Source of the DNA: Zoroaster sp. YZ-2022
Taxonomy: Eukaryota > Echinodermata > Asteroidea > Forcipulatida > Zoroasteridae
Direction: 5' to 3'
Assembly: GCA_029582265.1 (NCBI GenBank)
Contig: CM055816.1
Coordinates: 5,203,690-5,267,689 of the forward strand
Length of the DNA stretch: 64,000 nucleotides
The notes beneath the pieces were generated by a model that saw nothing but the letters and a program-made list of their open reading frames with translations, was not told where the DNA came from and searched no databases. The translations under genes were made by a program, and so were the position numbers. Every line of letters starts with the position of its first letter. Position 1 is the stretch's first letter. Shown in pieces: positions 11,911 through 24,290 of the stretch.

Positions 11911-14270
11911 AGCAGCAGCAGCAGCAGCAATAAAGATTTGTAGCGCGCACATATCCACCCTGCTGGGCGATCAAGGCGCGGAAACAAAGAAACAACATGA
12001 ATACAAACAATATACAATGATAGCATAGGAAAAAACTATGTACTGAGATACATGTACCTACAATGCAATTACAAATATACATAATCTTTGAAGAATTGTG
12101 ACATAAGATGAGTTTTAAGCATCGACGTAAAAATCTACTTATACTATGACAAGATTTTAATTTAGTTGGAAGATGATTCCAGAGTCTCAGATCCGCGACA
12201 GAAAAAGACCTATCACCCCAGTTCCGTTTTGAAGTTGTTCCTTTAGGAGTGACATGTTGCTGGAGCGCAAATTGCGTGATGGAGTGTAGACTTTAAGCAG
12301 TTCAGAAATATAAATTGGAGCAATGTTATTAAAAGATTTGTGAACAATTAGCATAAGTTTAAAAACAATTCTCTGTGAAACAGGAAGCCAGTGCAGTTCT
12401 TTCAAGATTGGCGTGATATAGCATGACTTTCTGGACAAAGTCACAACACGAGCTGCTGTGTTTTGTATGTGCTGAAGACGAGATATTTGATTCTGCGGGA
12501 GACCGTAAAGGAGAGCATTCCCGTTATCGAGCCGTGATGTGACAAACGCATGTATAATTTGTTCAGCAGCACTTTTATTCAAGTATTTCCTTATTCGGCT
12601 AATATTTCTGATATTAAATGATGATATGCGAACAATGTTGGAGATATGAGGTTTTAAAGTCATTGTCGAGTCAAATAATAACACCCAAATTACGTGCTTG
12701 TGATGAGGGGGTTATCTGCGAGTCACCAATTGTAATAAATGGAAGAGAAACTTTAGACAACTGCTGACGTGATCCAAATAGAACAAATTCTGTTTTTTCG
12801 TCGTTCAATTTCAGGAAGTTTTGTCTCATGCAACTTCGAATCTCTTGAATACATTTCTCCAGTGTTGTAATGCAGGAATCGGCAGGTTTTTGAGAAGATT
12901 TAAAAGTAATGTAAAGCTGCGTGTCATCAGCGTAGACATGGTAATTTAAATTATACTTCAAAATGAGCGTTACCAATACAAACATGCTGGGGCCTATTTA
13001 AAAAGTAGGACCTACACCAATCCAGGGCTGTGTCATGTATTACAAGATGATATTGAAGGCGGGAGAGAAGGATTTTGTGATCGACCGTGTCAAAAGCGGC
13101 GCTTAAGTCTAACAAAACTAATGCAGTGATTTTTCCATCATCCATGGCAGATAAAATGTCATTGTTGACACGGAGAAGAGCAGTTTCCGTTCCATGAAAT
13201 GGTTTATAGATAGGTGTCCGACAGGTTATTAGCACGAACATGGTCAGAGATCCGTGATGAAACAACTCGCTCGATTGTTTTTCCAAGGTACTTTAAATTC
13301 GCTACCGGTCGGTAAATTTGAAAACTTCCTTGTCCAAATTGGGTTTCTTCAGGAGTCATGAGCAACCTTCTGGCTATCAGGGAAACAACCGGAAGAAAGA
13401 GATCTGTTTACAATAATTGTGATATACTTAGCAAACACATCAATATTTTGTTTTATTAGCGAAGTTGGTACTGGATCAAGTTCACATGATTTTGATGGCG
13501 ATTTCATGATGAGTTTCTTGATCTCCGTAACACTAGTAGGCTCAAACTAGTGACGGTGTTTGTGATAGAATGGCAGGTACTGGGGGAAAAGAACGACGGA
13601 TATTCTAAATTTTTGTGACAAAAAAGTTTGAAAATGCATTTGCGAGGTCCTGATCGGAGTGTGTAGATGGAAGCACTGGAGTTTTGGGTTTATGAAGCAG
13701 CTTTTCAACAATGTTAAAGAGTTTTTTCTGATCGCCAGAGCTCTCTTCCACAAGAGATGAGTAGTGAGTTATTTTTGCCTGGTTAATCATGTTCTTCATA
13801 ATATCACGTTGGTTACAGTATTCTTGCCGATGTACTCCAAGTTTCCCATTGTCACGCCATTTTCGTTCAAGTTGACGACGGATTTTCCTTGCAGCACGAA
13901 TATCATCATTGGACCAGGGGATTCAGATTGTAGTTTAACAGTTCGAGTTTTTTTGCGGAGCATGATCGTCCAAGATGTTACGGACAGTAGATTCAAATAG
14001 ACTGACACAAGAATCCAGCTCACCATCTTTGAAGGTTTACATTTTCCAGTTGAGATTCAATATCATGACATAAATCTTTAATTATTTACATTTTCCAGTG
14101 GCGAGTAGTTACAGAAATGGTAGGTATGGGAGGTTTTTTAAGGTTCATATTTTACCATGATTGCATAATGATCAGATAAGCCGGGATGGATAGTTATATT
14201 CGAGATGAGAGGTGAAGTATTTTCACGCGTTATCATGAGGTCAAGACATTGACCATATCGATGAGTGGGT
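11911..14270 (-). mobile_element. L2/CR1-type LINE copy 1, inside piggyBac
   Basis: Minus-strand non-LTR retrotransposon. The 3' end is an (AGC)n tail at 11911-11929 with the shared AGCGCGCACATATCCACCCT motif. The 5' end stops inside the endonuclease domain: HRYGQCLDLMIT and GLSDHYAI are readable near 14266-14140. The RT carries LLDLSAAFDTVDH and YADDTQL. Compared with the copy at 29.6 kb it lacks about 95 bp after 12966 (including the region of the PQGSVLGP motif) and smaller pieces near 13355 and 13550, so it is dead. Confidence 0.85.
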
Positions 14271-14275
14271 GCTGT

Positions 14276-14946
14276 GCATATCCCACACGAGTTGACATAA
14301 ATACAGACTTGAAGATCTCCACTACCAACAGTGTGGCAAAGTCGCCGGTGGGGCGAATTTCAACATACTCTCGTCTGGAGACAGATTCTGCGCAGGGTTA
14401 TACAGGTGAGAAACTTCGGGACGAGGATTTCAATCAAGGGCCGAACTTTGGAAAGTTTGTCCCGTTTAGCCAAGGCTCTACGAGGAATTTGGTTATTGGA
14501 GACGTGGAGGAACCGAATAATTGAACTGAACCGATTACGGGACATGATCAACGGAAAGAATGGGATATAAAGAATTTCTGACGTCGACTAGTACATCTTG
14601 TATTGAGAGGATTTGCTATGCCCATAGCAATGAGAAGTGCCACAAATGCCATCATTTCGGGAATGTTGGTTGGGTGCCAGGAGAACTGTTGATCAGGATT
14701 TGAGTCTATTGTTTGCTGCGCATAGTGATTAGTCTCTTCGACGAGCATATCCCACACGAGTTGACAAAAATGCAGCTTGAAGATCTCCACTGCCAACAGT
14801 GTGGCAAAGTCGCCGGTGGGGCCAGGATTTCCAGTGAACTGCACAGTCCCACACTCGTAATGGTCTCTTCGCTCCCAACCGGATCGGAAATCTAACTTTC
14901 CTGTCGTCCTCCTTGATCTCGGCCGGCTGTCACCTTTGTAGGTAGG
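14276..14946 (-). pseudogene. piggyBac transposase exon 2, broken
   Basis: The acceptor TTTTTCTGTTGCAG| lies just upstream on the minus strand. The frame reads through EETNHYAQQ, NIPEMMAFVALLIAMGI, then in a shifted frame SRNRFSSIIRFLHVSNNQ and KVRPLIEILVPKF, then in a third frame NLSPDESMLKF. These are the N-terminal and early catalytic blocks of a DDE_Tnp_1_7 (piggyBac) transposase; the Asp of PDESM corresponds to the first catalytic Asp. Coding stops there. An 82-bp piece (14276-14357) is a second copy of 14745-14825, so the distal end was rearranged. The C-terminal half with the other catalytic residues is missing. Confidence 0.8.
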
Positions 14947-15606
14947 CTGCAACAGAAAAACAAGGCAAAGGAGGATTAATCTCGGTCCTACATTTGTAAA
15001 TGCAATATCTCACTGCTACTTTGCTGCATGTGCACAGGCCATAGGGGGGTATGCGCAAAATGAATATTGCGCTGAGAAAAGAAAGATGGCGGCTCCACTC
15101 TCCGAAAGTCGTTGCCGATAAATTTGGGATTGTGAATGTGAATTCCTCCAATTTCTTGCATAATACGACTTATGAGGACCTTTCGAATACGAGGCTATTC
15201 TTTTGGAAGCTTAATTAAGAGTGCATTTTCAGCTTGTTGACGCTAAATAGCACAATCGGCTATGGGTGGATGTTAAAATTTCTGTGCTATATCTGTACAT
15301 CAACTTGCTGTTTCAATGAATACAAATAACCCCAACAAACTACTACAAATTGTACATTTTCACTCGAGCACTTTGGTCATTGCATTTGCATCATGCCTGA
15401 CTTTTTGCCCCAGTCCAGGGAGTGGGGATTTGGTCACTCCTATTCAAGGGATCCATTTTCTAAATTTACATTCCTCAACTCCAACAGTTGTAACCCATAT
15501 AAAAAAATGCATCCAATATTTACGCTATAGGAAATATCGTTGAATTACATTAGTTTGCATTGGGGCCGGGAAGAGTAACTGTTATTCACTTTTTACTGTG
15601 CTTTAC

Positions 15607-15746
15607 CTCTTGAAATGTCGCTGGAATTCCTTCCATGCTGTCGTCGGAAGAAATGCCTTTATCGTCATCCGTTACATCGTCATCAGAGAGCCACTGCCTG
15701 CCAAAATCTCAGCCAAAATGCCATCATTTATGTCCGTTTCCATCAT
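15607..15746 (-). pseudogene. piggyBac transposase exon 1, frameshifted
   Basis: A minus-strand ATG (15746) opens METDINDGILAEILAG; a one-base shift then gives SDDDVTDDDKGISSDDSMEG and the donor AAGAG|GTAAAG. An acidic Asp/Ser-rich N-terminus is usual in piggyBac transposases. Exon 2 begins 660 bp further on. The frameshift makes it non-functional. Confidence 0.65.
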
Positions 15747-16048
15747 GACTGCAACAAAAAAACAGACCGTTGTGGCAAGGCCAGTGGACGCTAGCAAAGT
15801 GGGGAAACCGCGAAGTGATGCGCGCTTTTATGAAGTTTTAAAAACTTAATTCTTGTCAATAGAGGACGCCAAACAAAACAAGATGACGCCAAACAAAAAA
15901 CACTCAAGTATTTTCAGCACATGACGATTCCCGGCACCTTTGGAGCCTGCGGGATCAAAGCGTATCACAACAAAGGCTCTTTTTGTAGCCCGCGGGATCG
16001 AAAGGGTTAACACGAACAAAGTACAACCAAATTACCCATGTTGTGGTC

Positions 16049-17483
16049 TTTAAAGGTCCTAGGAAATAGAAATTTTTAACAGTGAAAACAATAAAGTATA
16101 CCTATTGGAACATATATTTGTCATTTGTCTATTTTATCCCCGCCCCTTTGCACCATTAAAAAAATAAAATCTAAAATTAGGGGGGCGCCACGCTCCTCCC
16201 CTACCTCCTCATTATCATATTATAATCAGCAAATCCGTGACGTAGACCTAGGAAGTTCGAGCGCTGCCTGCGATGAAGTTTCAGTCAATTCGTACTCAAA
16301 ACCACTGAAGTTGATGTGTCATATTAGATCTTCTTTTCAGCTAAATTTAGTAGATATCCCACATTTTTGGGAAATGCCTTGTAGGTGTGTTGTTGCTGGG
16401 TGTAGCAACACCACACAAAGGAAGGTGTCAGCCTTCACCGATTTCCACCAGACCCTAAATACAGGCGAATTTGGACGGCGAGTGTGAAGCTGACCAGGGC
16501 GAAATGGTCAGGACCAACGGAGCACTCTATGATATGTAGCGCTCACTTTGAGCCAACATACTTTGACCGGGGCTCCAGAGCCAGTTTGGCATGAGATTTA
16601 AAGCCATGCTGCGCCCTGATGCAGTGCCAACAATATTTCCCTTAAGTCAGAAGGCCAAGAAACGTCCAGAAAAGAAAAGAGTAGCTTTCTTGAAGCGAGA
16701 AAGTCTCAGGGTAAGTTGCTTTGTTTTCCGTGTAACTTACATGTGTATGTGCACCCACAAGCAATAGGCTTATTACTAACGTTAGAGGTCGATTGTTACA
16801 CTTCGCACACCACATTAACGCTAAAATGTCGTTTCATTGTGAAGTCACTGAAGATGTCATTGTACAATTCTTTGACAATGTTAATTATGTGTGTGATTTT
16901 TGGATCTTGTTTCAAAATCATCGAGTGCAGAATTATGTTTTGAAACGGTCATAACGACGGCTTACACAATTCACCAATGACTCCTGGCCATGTGTATCCA
17001 TGCCATTGATTCGACGGGGCCTTGCGCTTCGTTTTACGGTAGAGCCTACAGTACAGATTTATCGGTGCTATACGGTCATGTTTACTATGGAACTTGCAAG
17101 TCGTGTGCACATACACTGTACATGTGTACGTTGCGCACAGTTTATGACCCTTTTTTATAATCCCACGGTTTAACCATGGAGCAACTAAACACAGTGGCAA
17201 CATTGGTGCCTAACATTGGAGCTTAGTTTATTCATGGTTTATTGCTCCATGCTAACCACAATTACCGTTCCCCCGGCCTCCTAGGTCTACGTCACGAACA
17301 GCGCCACCGCGCGTTGGGCAGCATTTGAAATTAGATGAGGCAATTTTTGTAAAAATCAAATTAAAAATAATTAGCCCAATCCAGACAAAAATTAAACGTA
17401 AAATTGTTTTTTATTCATATCAATTGATAAAATAACAAAAGAAAATAAATAAGCACAATTTGACTCTTCCTAGGACCTTTAAA
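16049..17483 (+). mobile_element. THAP-encoding DNA transposon remnant
   Basis: The ends TTTAAAGGTCCTAGGAA (16049) and TTCCTAGGACCTTTAAA (17467) are perfect inverted copies. A second inverted pair lies inside: CGTGACGTAGACCTAGG near 16238 and CCTAGGTCTACGTCACG near 17281. A TTAA or TTTAAA target cannot be separated from the repeat itself. Contains the THAP exon. THAP domains occur in P-element-type transposases as well as host factors; the superfamily is not certain. Confidence 0.7.
16374..16710 (+). pseudogene. THAP zinc-finger exon with frameshifts
   Basis: Starts MPCRCVVAGCSNTTQRK, the typical THAP opening (MPxxC...GC). A one-base shift follows, then KYRRIWTASV and ICSAHFEPTYF, which supplies the second Cys and His of the C2CH finger. 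Another shift leads to LRPDAVPTIFP, matching the AVPTIF box at the end of THAP domains. A basic segment (KKRPEKKRV) and a GTAAGT donor follow. A THAP domain binds DNA in transposases and transcription factors. Two frameshifts and its position between inverted repeats argue for a dead transposon exon rather than a host gene. Confidence 0.75.
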
Positions 17484-18381
17484 TACAGAATGGCGAGCGA
17501 ATATTGATTCATTTTGGTTCCGTATCATAGTATATTATCACTCATTGGTAGTATAGACTAATTTTGCAAAAAAATATTTGGAATATCATGTTATTATTTG
17601 AAACAAATGCTTAGAGTATTGACCGAGTACAAATTTGAACATTTATGACAAGAGATTCTACTCAAAATAAAATGCGTAAATAAATAACACGACCATTTTC
17701 ATTAAGTCTGAATATATTTCTTTAAAAAATGGATCCTGGTAAGACTCACCACCGTAACTTCCTTCAACGGAGACGAGTTGTCACCTGATATGCTAATTTC
17801 GCAGAAAGCAATCACATGTGTGCACAAATTACCTGCTTCATATTGCCTTAGATATCAAGCATAAACGCCTGGTAGCCTGCAGCAAGTGAACTGACTGAAT
17901 TTTGATTTATAGTGAGCACCGCCATCAAACCATGACGTCATTGCTTGCTTGTATTAAGATATTTAAATGCCGCTATTTATGGTTGCGATTGGATGATAAA
18001 TATGGACCGTTGTTTAGAGATGTACATTCATGGAGTAATGTAACCAGCAGTCCGTATTTATAATTCGTTTCGTGGGCAGGGATACACCTTGTGTTCAAGT
18101 GACTTTTTCTGGATAAATCAGTATAAACAGTCAAGTAAATGTTTTGAGTCACTTTGATCGTTAAGCGTCACCCAGAGTATAATTACCTACAATAATTATC
18201 GTCAATTATTAATAGCACACAGTAGCCTTCCTTTATTTAGTTATACTTTTTTCACTAAGAAATGTTATTTGACAAGCACTTTAAGACACACATCTCTATT
18301 TTACGCTATTGAGTTCCCGACGTGTATTGTATTAGCAGTTAAGCAGCTTGATTATATTGGTAGTTTTCTTATTATGTTTAA

Positions 18382-18540
18382 AGGGATAATATCATCACGA
18401 TCAATAGAGCATGGAATCGGAGTGCTAGTTTTAGATTAAGTGACTGAAAATAATACCCCACATAACAAGTCACATTACCGTTGCTGCTGAATAAATGAGC
18501 CAGCAGTTTTTATTGCTCCGATCGTGACGATATTGTCCCT
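18382..18540. mobile_element. TTAA-type MITE family A, copy 4 (internal deletion)
   Basis: Starts AGGGATAATATCATCACGAT after TTAA (18378) and ends ATCGTGACGATATTGTCCCT; the right TTAA has become GTAT. About 55 bp shorter than the 9212 copy. Confidence 0.75.
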
Positions 18541-20609
18541 GTATTGGTACACATCACTTCTTTTCTTGGGTGATAGACATAGAGCGCGCAAGTTTACTTT
18601 GTATAAATGATTAACTTCACTATGGACGAATTCCAATATCCCCATCAATACATACCCGCACCTTTTGTCCAAAGGGAAATCCACCCTTCCCCATTTGGCC
18701 CAAGTTAAACAAAACTGACTTTACAATAAATTACATGTAAATTAAATATGTATCGCTATTGTTTTTCGGTAATTTAACGGCAACTTTATCTATTTAACAT
18801 CGGAACATTGCTATTTTACTAGATGATGTGAATACTCAAAATAGTCGTGATGGTTCTGCTTAATATGTACCGGAATGAATTTATGGTGGGTCCTGCCATA
18901 ATTTAATTTTGGCACTTTTTACTGTTACACCAAACTTCTGACTAATAGTTTGTAAATGTTATAAATGTTCCAATTAAAACAACAATTTCTAGAAATTATA
19001 GAAATTGCCTGTAAACCCGTTGAACAATATATATTGCAAATCATTATGTTTTAGTAATTGTTCACGATTTGGCCAATGATTTCAAAAATTCCCCAAAAAT
19101 TTCAAATAATTACTTAATCTCTTCAAAATGTTCAACGTAAAATGTATTAATTTAAACTGTTGATGCAATATTTCAAACTTCAACAATTTGTACTCAACAG
19201 CTAGACTAAAGAGATTTTCTTATAAAAGGTTGCCAAAACACAAGGATCTTAAATGCCACTCAAAGTGTAGACTAGAACTCAAGAAAGGGGAATTTAAAAA
19301 ATACTCTCAAAAGTTGAAATTTGTGCTCACCTGACGTTTTTCCGTCAATACTTGGAGGAATAAGGATGTTCTGAGGTGCAGGAGGCATGAGACCCAAACA
19401 TTTGAAAACTTACTGCATTGTGTCATATCTTAAAATGAAATAGGAAGATGTTTAAATGTGCTTGCATCTCGTGGGAGAGGCCACAATATAAAGAAAGTGG
19501 TAGGCACAATACCAGTAACGAGATAGGCCAACCCGAAAACGGGGTGAAGGTAAACAGTTTCAGATGTAGAGACCTTTTGTATTCTGCCTATTATGGCCCA
19601 CAATATTAAAACGTTGGGCGGTACAACATCAACAACTAAAAATCCGACTTCATTAATAATTTCTTTCAAAATGTGTCCTAAAAGGAAACGGGATGAAGAT
19701 GAAACAATTTCAGATGTAGACACTTGTATGGGCAAGACCACAAGGTTGGTCTTTTGTCTTTTGGTCTTTTCAAAAACAAGCCCCGCTCATAAAACAGTCA
19801 TAATCAAAGATCAATCTTCATCTGAACATGTATTCCATTCTCTTATTCAGACATAACATGGTGCAAAGTCATCATGCCGTCAGAATACTCGTTTTCTGTC
19901 TTATACTCCGACATTTCAAAAATCTAGCCCTCCCAAAATAGGCGAGATCCAAGTTATTTTTACCACAAAGTGCACAATTTATCCCCATTGGATCCTTGGC
20001 ATATGGTACTCATTTTGGATGTTATTCATTCAAAGATTTGCTACAAGCAATTCAAAATTGAATATATTTGCATATTACTGACTCCAATGTAAATTGAACT
20101 TCCAGTCAATCGATTGTACACTTTACTGTGTATGACAGACTGGATTATTCTTGGCTAGATTAAGTAATTAGTGTTTGGTATTTGTGAAGTTATGACCGAG
20201 ATTTTCACTTTTTATTTGGCGACCGGCATTTAATGTCTAAATGATGTATACAAAGTTAGACCCAGGTGGGAAAAATGAGTGCTGAAAATGCTCATTGGTT
20301 TCAACAAATGCAAAAACCAGATTTAGAAAATGTACACAACCAGAAGTCTATTACTTAAAAAAACATCGCCTGCAAAGCGCCTAATTACAATACTGAAGAA
20401 TCCTGATACTGCTCGAAGGCCTTTGGACTAGGTTTGGACGCCCGCCATGTACCGTGCACTTGTTACCATACAGATAGAGGGCGCTATAACCTGATATCAA
20501 GTACTGCAATAGTACAATCGGTATGGCTCTGTATGCATGTACGTATTTGTGAGCGTAATTGTAATTTGATAGTAAATTTAATATTGTTGCATAATGCATC
20601 GACAAAATT

Positions 20610-21240
20610 AAAGCCACTGTACAACACTGAATATATTTTGTGTCAGGAAATATAAAGAAACCAACTTCCAAAATTAATTTATATCTTCCGATTCGCCGAA
20701 GACAGAAATTCCACATTAAAATGAATACGAACAATCTGAAGACATAATCACTGTTAAAGTTAACCCTGTGAGGTGTGGCTGGTCTGCAGTTTGCTGTCAC
20801 AAATTACATTTTAGTTAATTACTCCTTCAATTTTTCGCCTACACATCTCAACTTTTAAAGGAACAATGGCAACGAGATCAGTTACTCAGAGTACATACCT
20901 TCGCCATGTTTTGAAATTAATCTGCTAATAACATTTTTAAATTAAACTTTAATACTTTGTGTAAAATATTTAAGATATCAAACATGTATTAAAATATTTC
21001 TGTCTTAAAGTCATTTTACATCATTGGTAATCTCGTAAAACATAATCAAAGTTTTATATAAGACTTGCTAAGTGTGAAGTTTATGATTGTACCAAACATC
21101 CTTTGACTATGTTTTGTGTCAGGTGCTATCATTTCAGGAAACATAAAGAAACAAATTTCCCAAAGACAGAAATTCCACGTTACAAAGAATACGAACAATC
21201 TGAATACATAATCACTAATCACTGTTAAAGTTAAAAGGTA
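20610..21240. repeat. Two copies of a ~140-bp dispersed repeat
   Basis: 20610-20765 and 21090-21240 share TTTTGTGTCAGG, AAAGACAGAAATTCCAC and ACATAATCACTGTTAAAGTT; a scrap is also at about 3824. Not assigned. Confidence 0.6.
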
Positions 21241-22467
21241 CAACACGGGCCACGAGGTCAATCACTGAAAGAGTATCATACCTTCGCCATATTTTAATCT
21301 GAACATTTGACAAGTATTAAATTAGCCCATAACATCTTTACTGCGGTCACTATTGCCGTGATCGCAATAACCATTTACATCATTCCTATGGTGGTAGCCA
21401 CCGTTGCTGGCATGCCATTGCGCCCATTGTTGTCAGTGAAAAAAAACACGCAAGACTATGTCCAGTGTAGGTGAAAAATTGGCCCCACCCCACCAACAAA
21501 AATACAATAAAAAGAGGGCGGGAGAAAAGAGGAAGAGCATTTTTAACAATTCGTTATAAGTAGCAGGGTCAGGACGAGAATGGGGCTCAATGAAAATAGT
21601 ATCTTGGCAATAATATCATCAGTATTCTCATAGCAATGTAATTCGCAGAAAACGTGGCAATCATGTCTCAAAATACACCGCATACGTATTATAACAACAT
21701 CCAACGCTATGTGTGACTGGCTCTGACAAAACCCTAAACTTGGACCCAATTTTCAAAAGTGAAGACTGGTCCCTCAAACTGGTCCCTGGGGTCAGTTTTT
21801 TTATATAACTTTTTAGGGTCAAGTTTCGGGTTTTGCCAGAACGGGTCACATACGCTTCGTACTAAACGGTACGCACTCGGCCTATTTTAAAAAAGCGACG
21901 CACACACATGAATCAGATAGCTACTTACAGCGGAATTTGTTACGGGCAATAACTGCAATACAAATGAGCACGTACAATCAGTTTCATATTATTTGCGTAC
22001 AACCTAACTCACACAAACATCAACTAGTATGGAGTGTATTTTCTCAATCATGACCTGTTATAGTCTTTAGCCATTATTCGGTTGATTTTTTTTTGCGGAA
22101 TAATTCCCCAATATAGACTTCACTGTACCCTCTAATAAATATGAACACTTTACATGTTTATGATCCCATACCGTGTTGGCTTTGCGCTGTCCGTTCGCCT
22201 GAATTGGCCGCCCCCTCCGCCCCCTCCGCCCCTCCCCTCCCCTCCCCCATGTTCATAATGGATTTGACTTGAATTGGTAGCCTTGAATTGTGAAGGGGTT
22301 TTTATGGGTGCGGTGGGGCGTAGGTGGGTTGGGGTGTCAGTGTCTAGTAACCTTGGATTGTTAGGGAGATTTTATGGGTGAGGTGGGGTGTAGGTGAGTT
22401 GGGCTGTTAGTGTCTGGTAACCTTGGATTTTGAGGGGATTGTTATGTGTGGGGTGGTGCCAGTGCCG

Positions 22468-22802
22468 TCCCAGCTAACATGCATACGTTGGACCAACGTT
22501 GGCCAACGTAAAAATTTACAGTTGGACCAACGTTGTACCGACGACGGGTCAACCCCGCCACAACGTTGGCACACGTATGACCAACGTCGGCACGTCCAAC
22601 GTTCGTATGACGTATTAGTAACACGTTGGGACATATAATATGTTATGATTGGCCCAACGTCAGCAGTTGACGTCGCCTTGACGTTTATCTTCTCCATCGG
22701 GCCAACGTCGAAGACGTTAGGTCAACATTGTACCGACGACGGGCCAAACCTCGCCACAACGTTGGCACACGTTGGGCCAACGTATGCATGCTTGGCTGGG
22801 TA
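22468..22802. mobile_element. Palindromic element CCCAGCTAACATGCATACGTTGG
   Basis: The left end CCCAGCTAACATGCATACGT is mirrored by ACGTATGCATGCTTGGCTGG at the right. The interior is rich in CAACGTTG-type palindromes. A second right end (ACGTATGCATGTTAGCTGGG) sits at about 24390-24410 beyond the 101-bp array. So either two elements are present or one was split. Confidence 0.6.
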
Positions 22803-22808
22803 GACCTA

Positions 22809-23530
22809 CACTGTAAAAAAATCCTGTAAAATTCCCAGTCAAACGTAGTGCAGCGAGTTTTAAATATTTCCATAATTATATTCACGGGTACCGTATTTTC
22901 ATAACTGGAAATGAATCTACGGTTAACGTATTATTTACGATATTTAAGCAGTTAAGGTTGAAACGTCCACGGGATGCTGCATTTACTATGGGATGGATCT
23001 GTAGATATTAATTGGGGTTAATCGATGCAATTGTTTATTTTACACAAAGTCTTTCACTTACCTACACGTACGCGTAGTCTGGTTCATTTTTCAATGACCC
23101 CTCTCCAGTTACTAATGTTTAGAACATGTATCCTTTATATACTGTCTTTTCAAATCTCTTTTCAAATCATGGTGTCATGCAATTATAATCTATATTTCAA
23201 TATTTGAAATTTTGAATGTACTTTTTTACATCAACATAGAAGAGAACACCAAAATCTTACCTTTTTATCATAAAGTTAACAGTAAATATTTGAAAATGGC
23301 TTAAAATGACCCATTTTCACATATTTAAACCTTGGAAATGATTCGAGCACAAAGCTAGGTCAAATTAAGGTCAGATGATTTACATATTGGATATATCCCA
23401 GAGTGCAATGGGAGCGGCTGTAATACGGGTTTCGGCCGTAAAACACTGTAAAAGGGATGATACGGTAATTCACCGTGGAATTTACACACTTTTCGCCGTA
23501 AAATTACGATATTTTTTTAAAATTAAAGTG
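22809..23530. mobile_element. Possible CACTA/EnSpm-type non-autonomous element
   Basis: TA|CACTGTAAAAAAATCCTG at the left and AAAATTAAAGTG|TA at the right, with subterminal TACGGTAA / CCGTAAAA words. The CACT ends and TA flanks fit, but inverted-repeat similarity is modest. Confidence 0.4.
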
Positions 23531-23589
23531 TACAATGGCCTGCCTCTTTGGAAATTAAAACACCATTGCATTTTGACGTCGGCACAACG

Positions 23590-24290
23590 TATGATGCGCC
23601 GTAGTTAGGTTGTACACATTTTAACTACGTTGTGCCAACGTTGAAAATAGACCTTGTATACTGCACAATATTTGCCGACGTTGACAAAACCTTAATTAGA
23701 ACGCAGACGTTACGTTGCCCACATTATAACTACGTTGTGCCAACGTTGAAAATCGACCTGTTATACTGTACAACATTTGCCAACATTGGCACAACCTTAA
23801 AACGCCGACGTTACATTGACTACATTATACTTCCGTTGTGCCAACGTTGAAAATCGACCTTGTATACTGCACAACATTTCCCGACGTTGGCCCAACCTTA
23901 GGACGCCGACGTTACGTTGCCTGTATTATAACTACGTTGTGCCAACGTTGAACATCGACCTGTTATACTGCACAACATTTCCCGACGTTGGCACAACCTT
24001 AGTGCGCCGATGTTACATTGCCCACACTATACTTACGTTGTGCCAACGTTGAAAATCGACCTTGTATACTGCACAACATTTCCCAACGTTGGCACAACCT
24101 TAGGACGCCGACGTTACGTTGCCCGTATTATAACTACGTCGTGCCAACGTTGAAAATCGACCTGTTATACTGCACAACATTTCCCGACGTTGGCACAACC
24201 TTAGTACGCCGACGTTACGTTGTCCGTATTATAACTGCGTTGTGCCAACGTTGAAAATCGACCTGTTGTACTTCATACTGTTTGCCAACG
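23590..24290. repeat. 101-bp tandem array, about 7 units
   Basis: GACGTTAC/GATGTTAC recurs at 23706, 23807, 23908, 24009, 24110 and 24211, exactly 101 bp apart. Each unit contains GTGCCAACGTTGAA and GACGTTGGCACAACC. Odd and even units differ in GTTATACTGCA versus TTGTATACTGCA, giving a 202-bp higher-order period. Confidence 0.9.

Larger units (their letters stand above)
11633..16006 (-). mobile_element. piggyBac element with nested LINE
   Basis: The ends are TTAA|CCCTTTCATTACAGCC on the left and GGGATCGAAAGGG|TTAA on the right, so both termini start CCCTTTC next to a TTAA target, as in piggyBac elements. Inside, on the minus strand, lie two transposase exons with an intron. A LINE (about 11911-14270) replaces the distal half. 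The remaining left piece (11633-11910) would be the 3' end of the element. Length is 4374 bp with the LINE, about 2 kb without it. Confidence 0.8.
17484..22276. other. Gene-free stretch with minor repeats
   Basis: No supported gene. Holds a family A MITE (18382-18540), an imperfect duplication around 19480-19735 sharing TTTCAGATGTAGA, and a repeated block at 20610-20765 and 21090-21240 (AAAGACAGAAATTCCAC; AATACGAACAATCTGAA). A C-rich run lies near 22200-22250. Confidence 0.5.

Noticed and set aside
20381..20800. 139-residue minus-strand ORF with hydrophobic segments
   Set aside because: No recognised motif; overlaps a dispersed repeat duplicated at 21.1 kb, where the similar frame differs by indels.
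23632..24254. Three overlapping ORFs with the repeated motif NRPCILHNIS
   Set aside because: They arise from the 101-bp array and have its period; no independent coding evidence.
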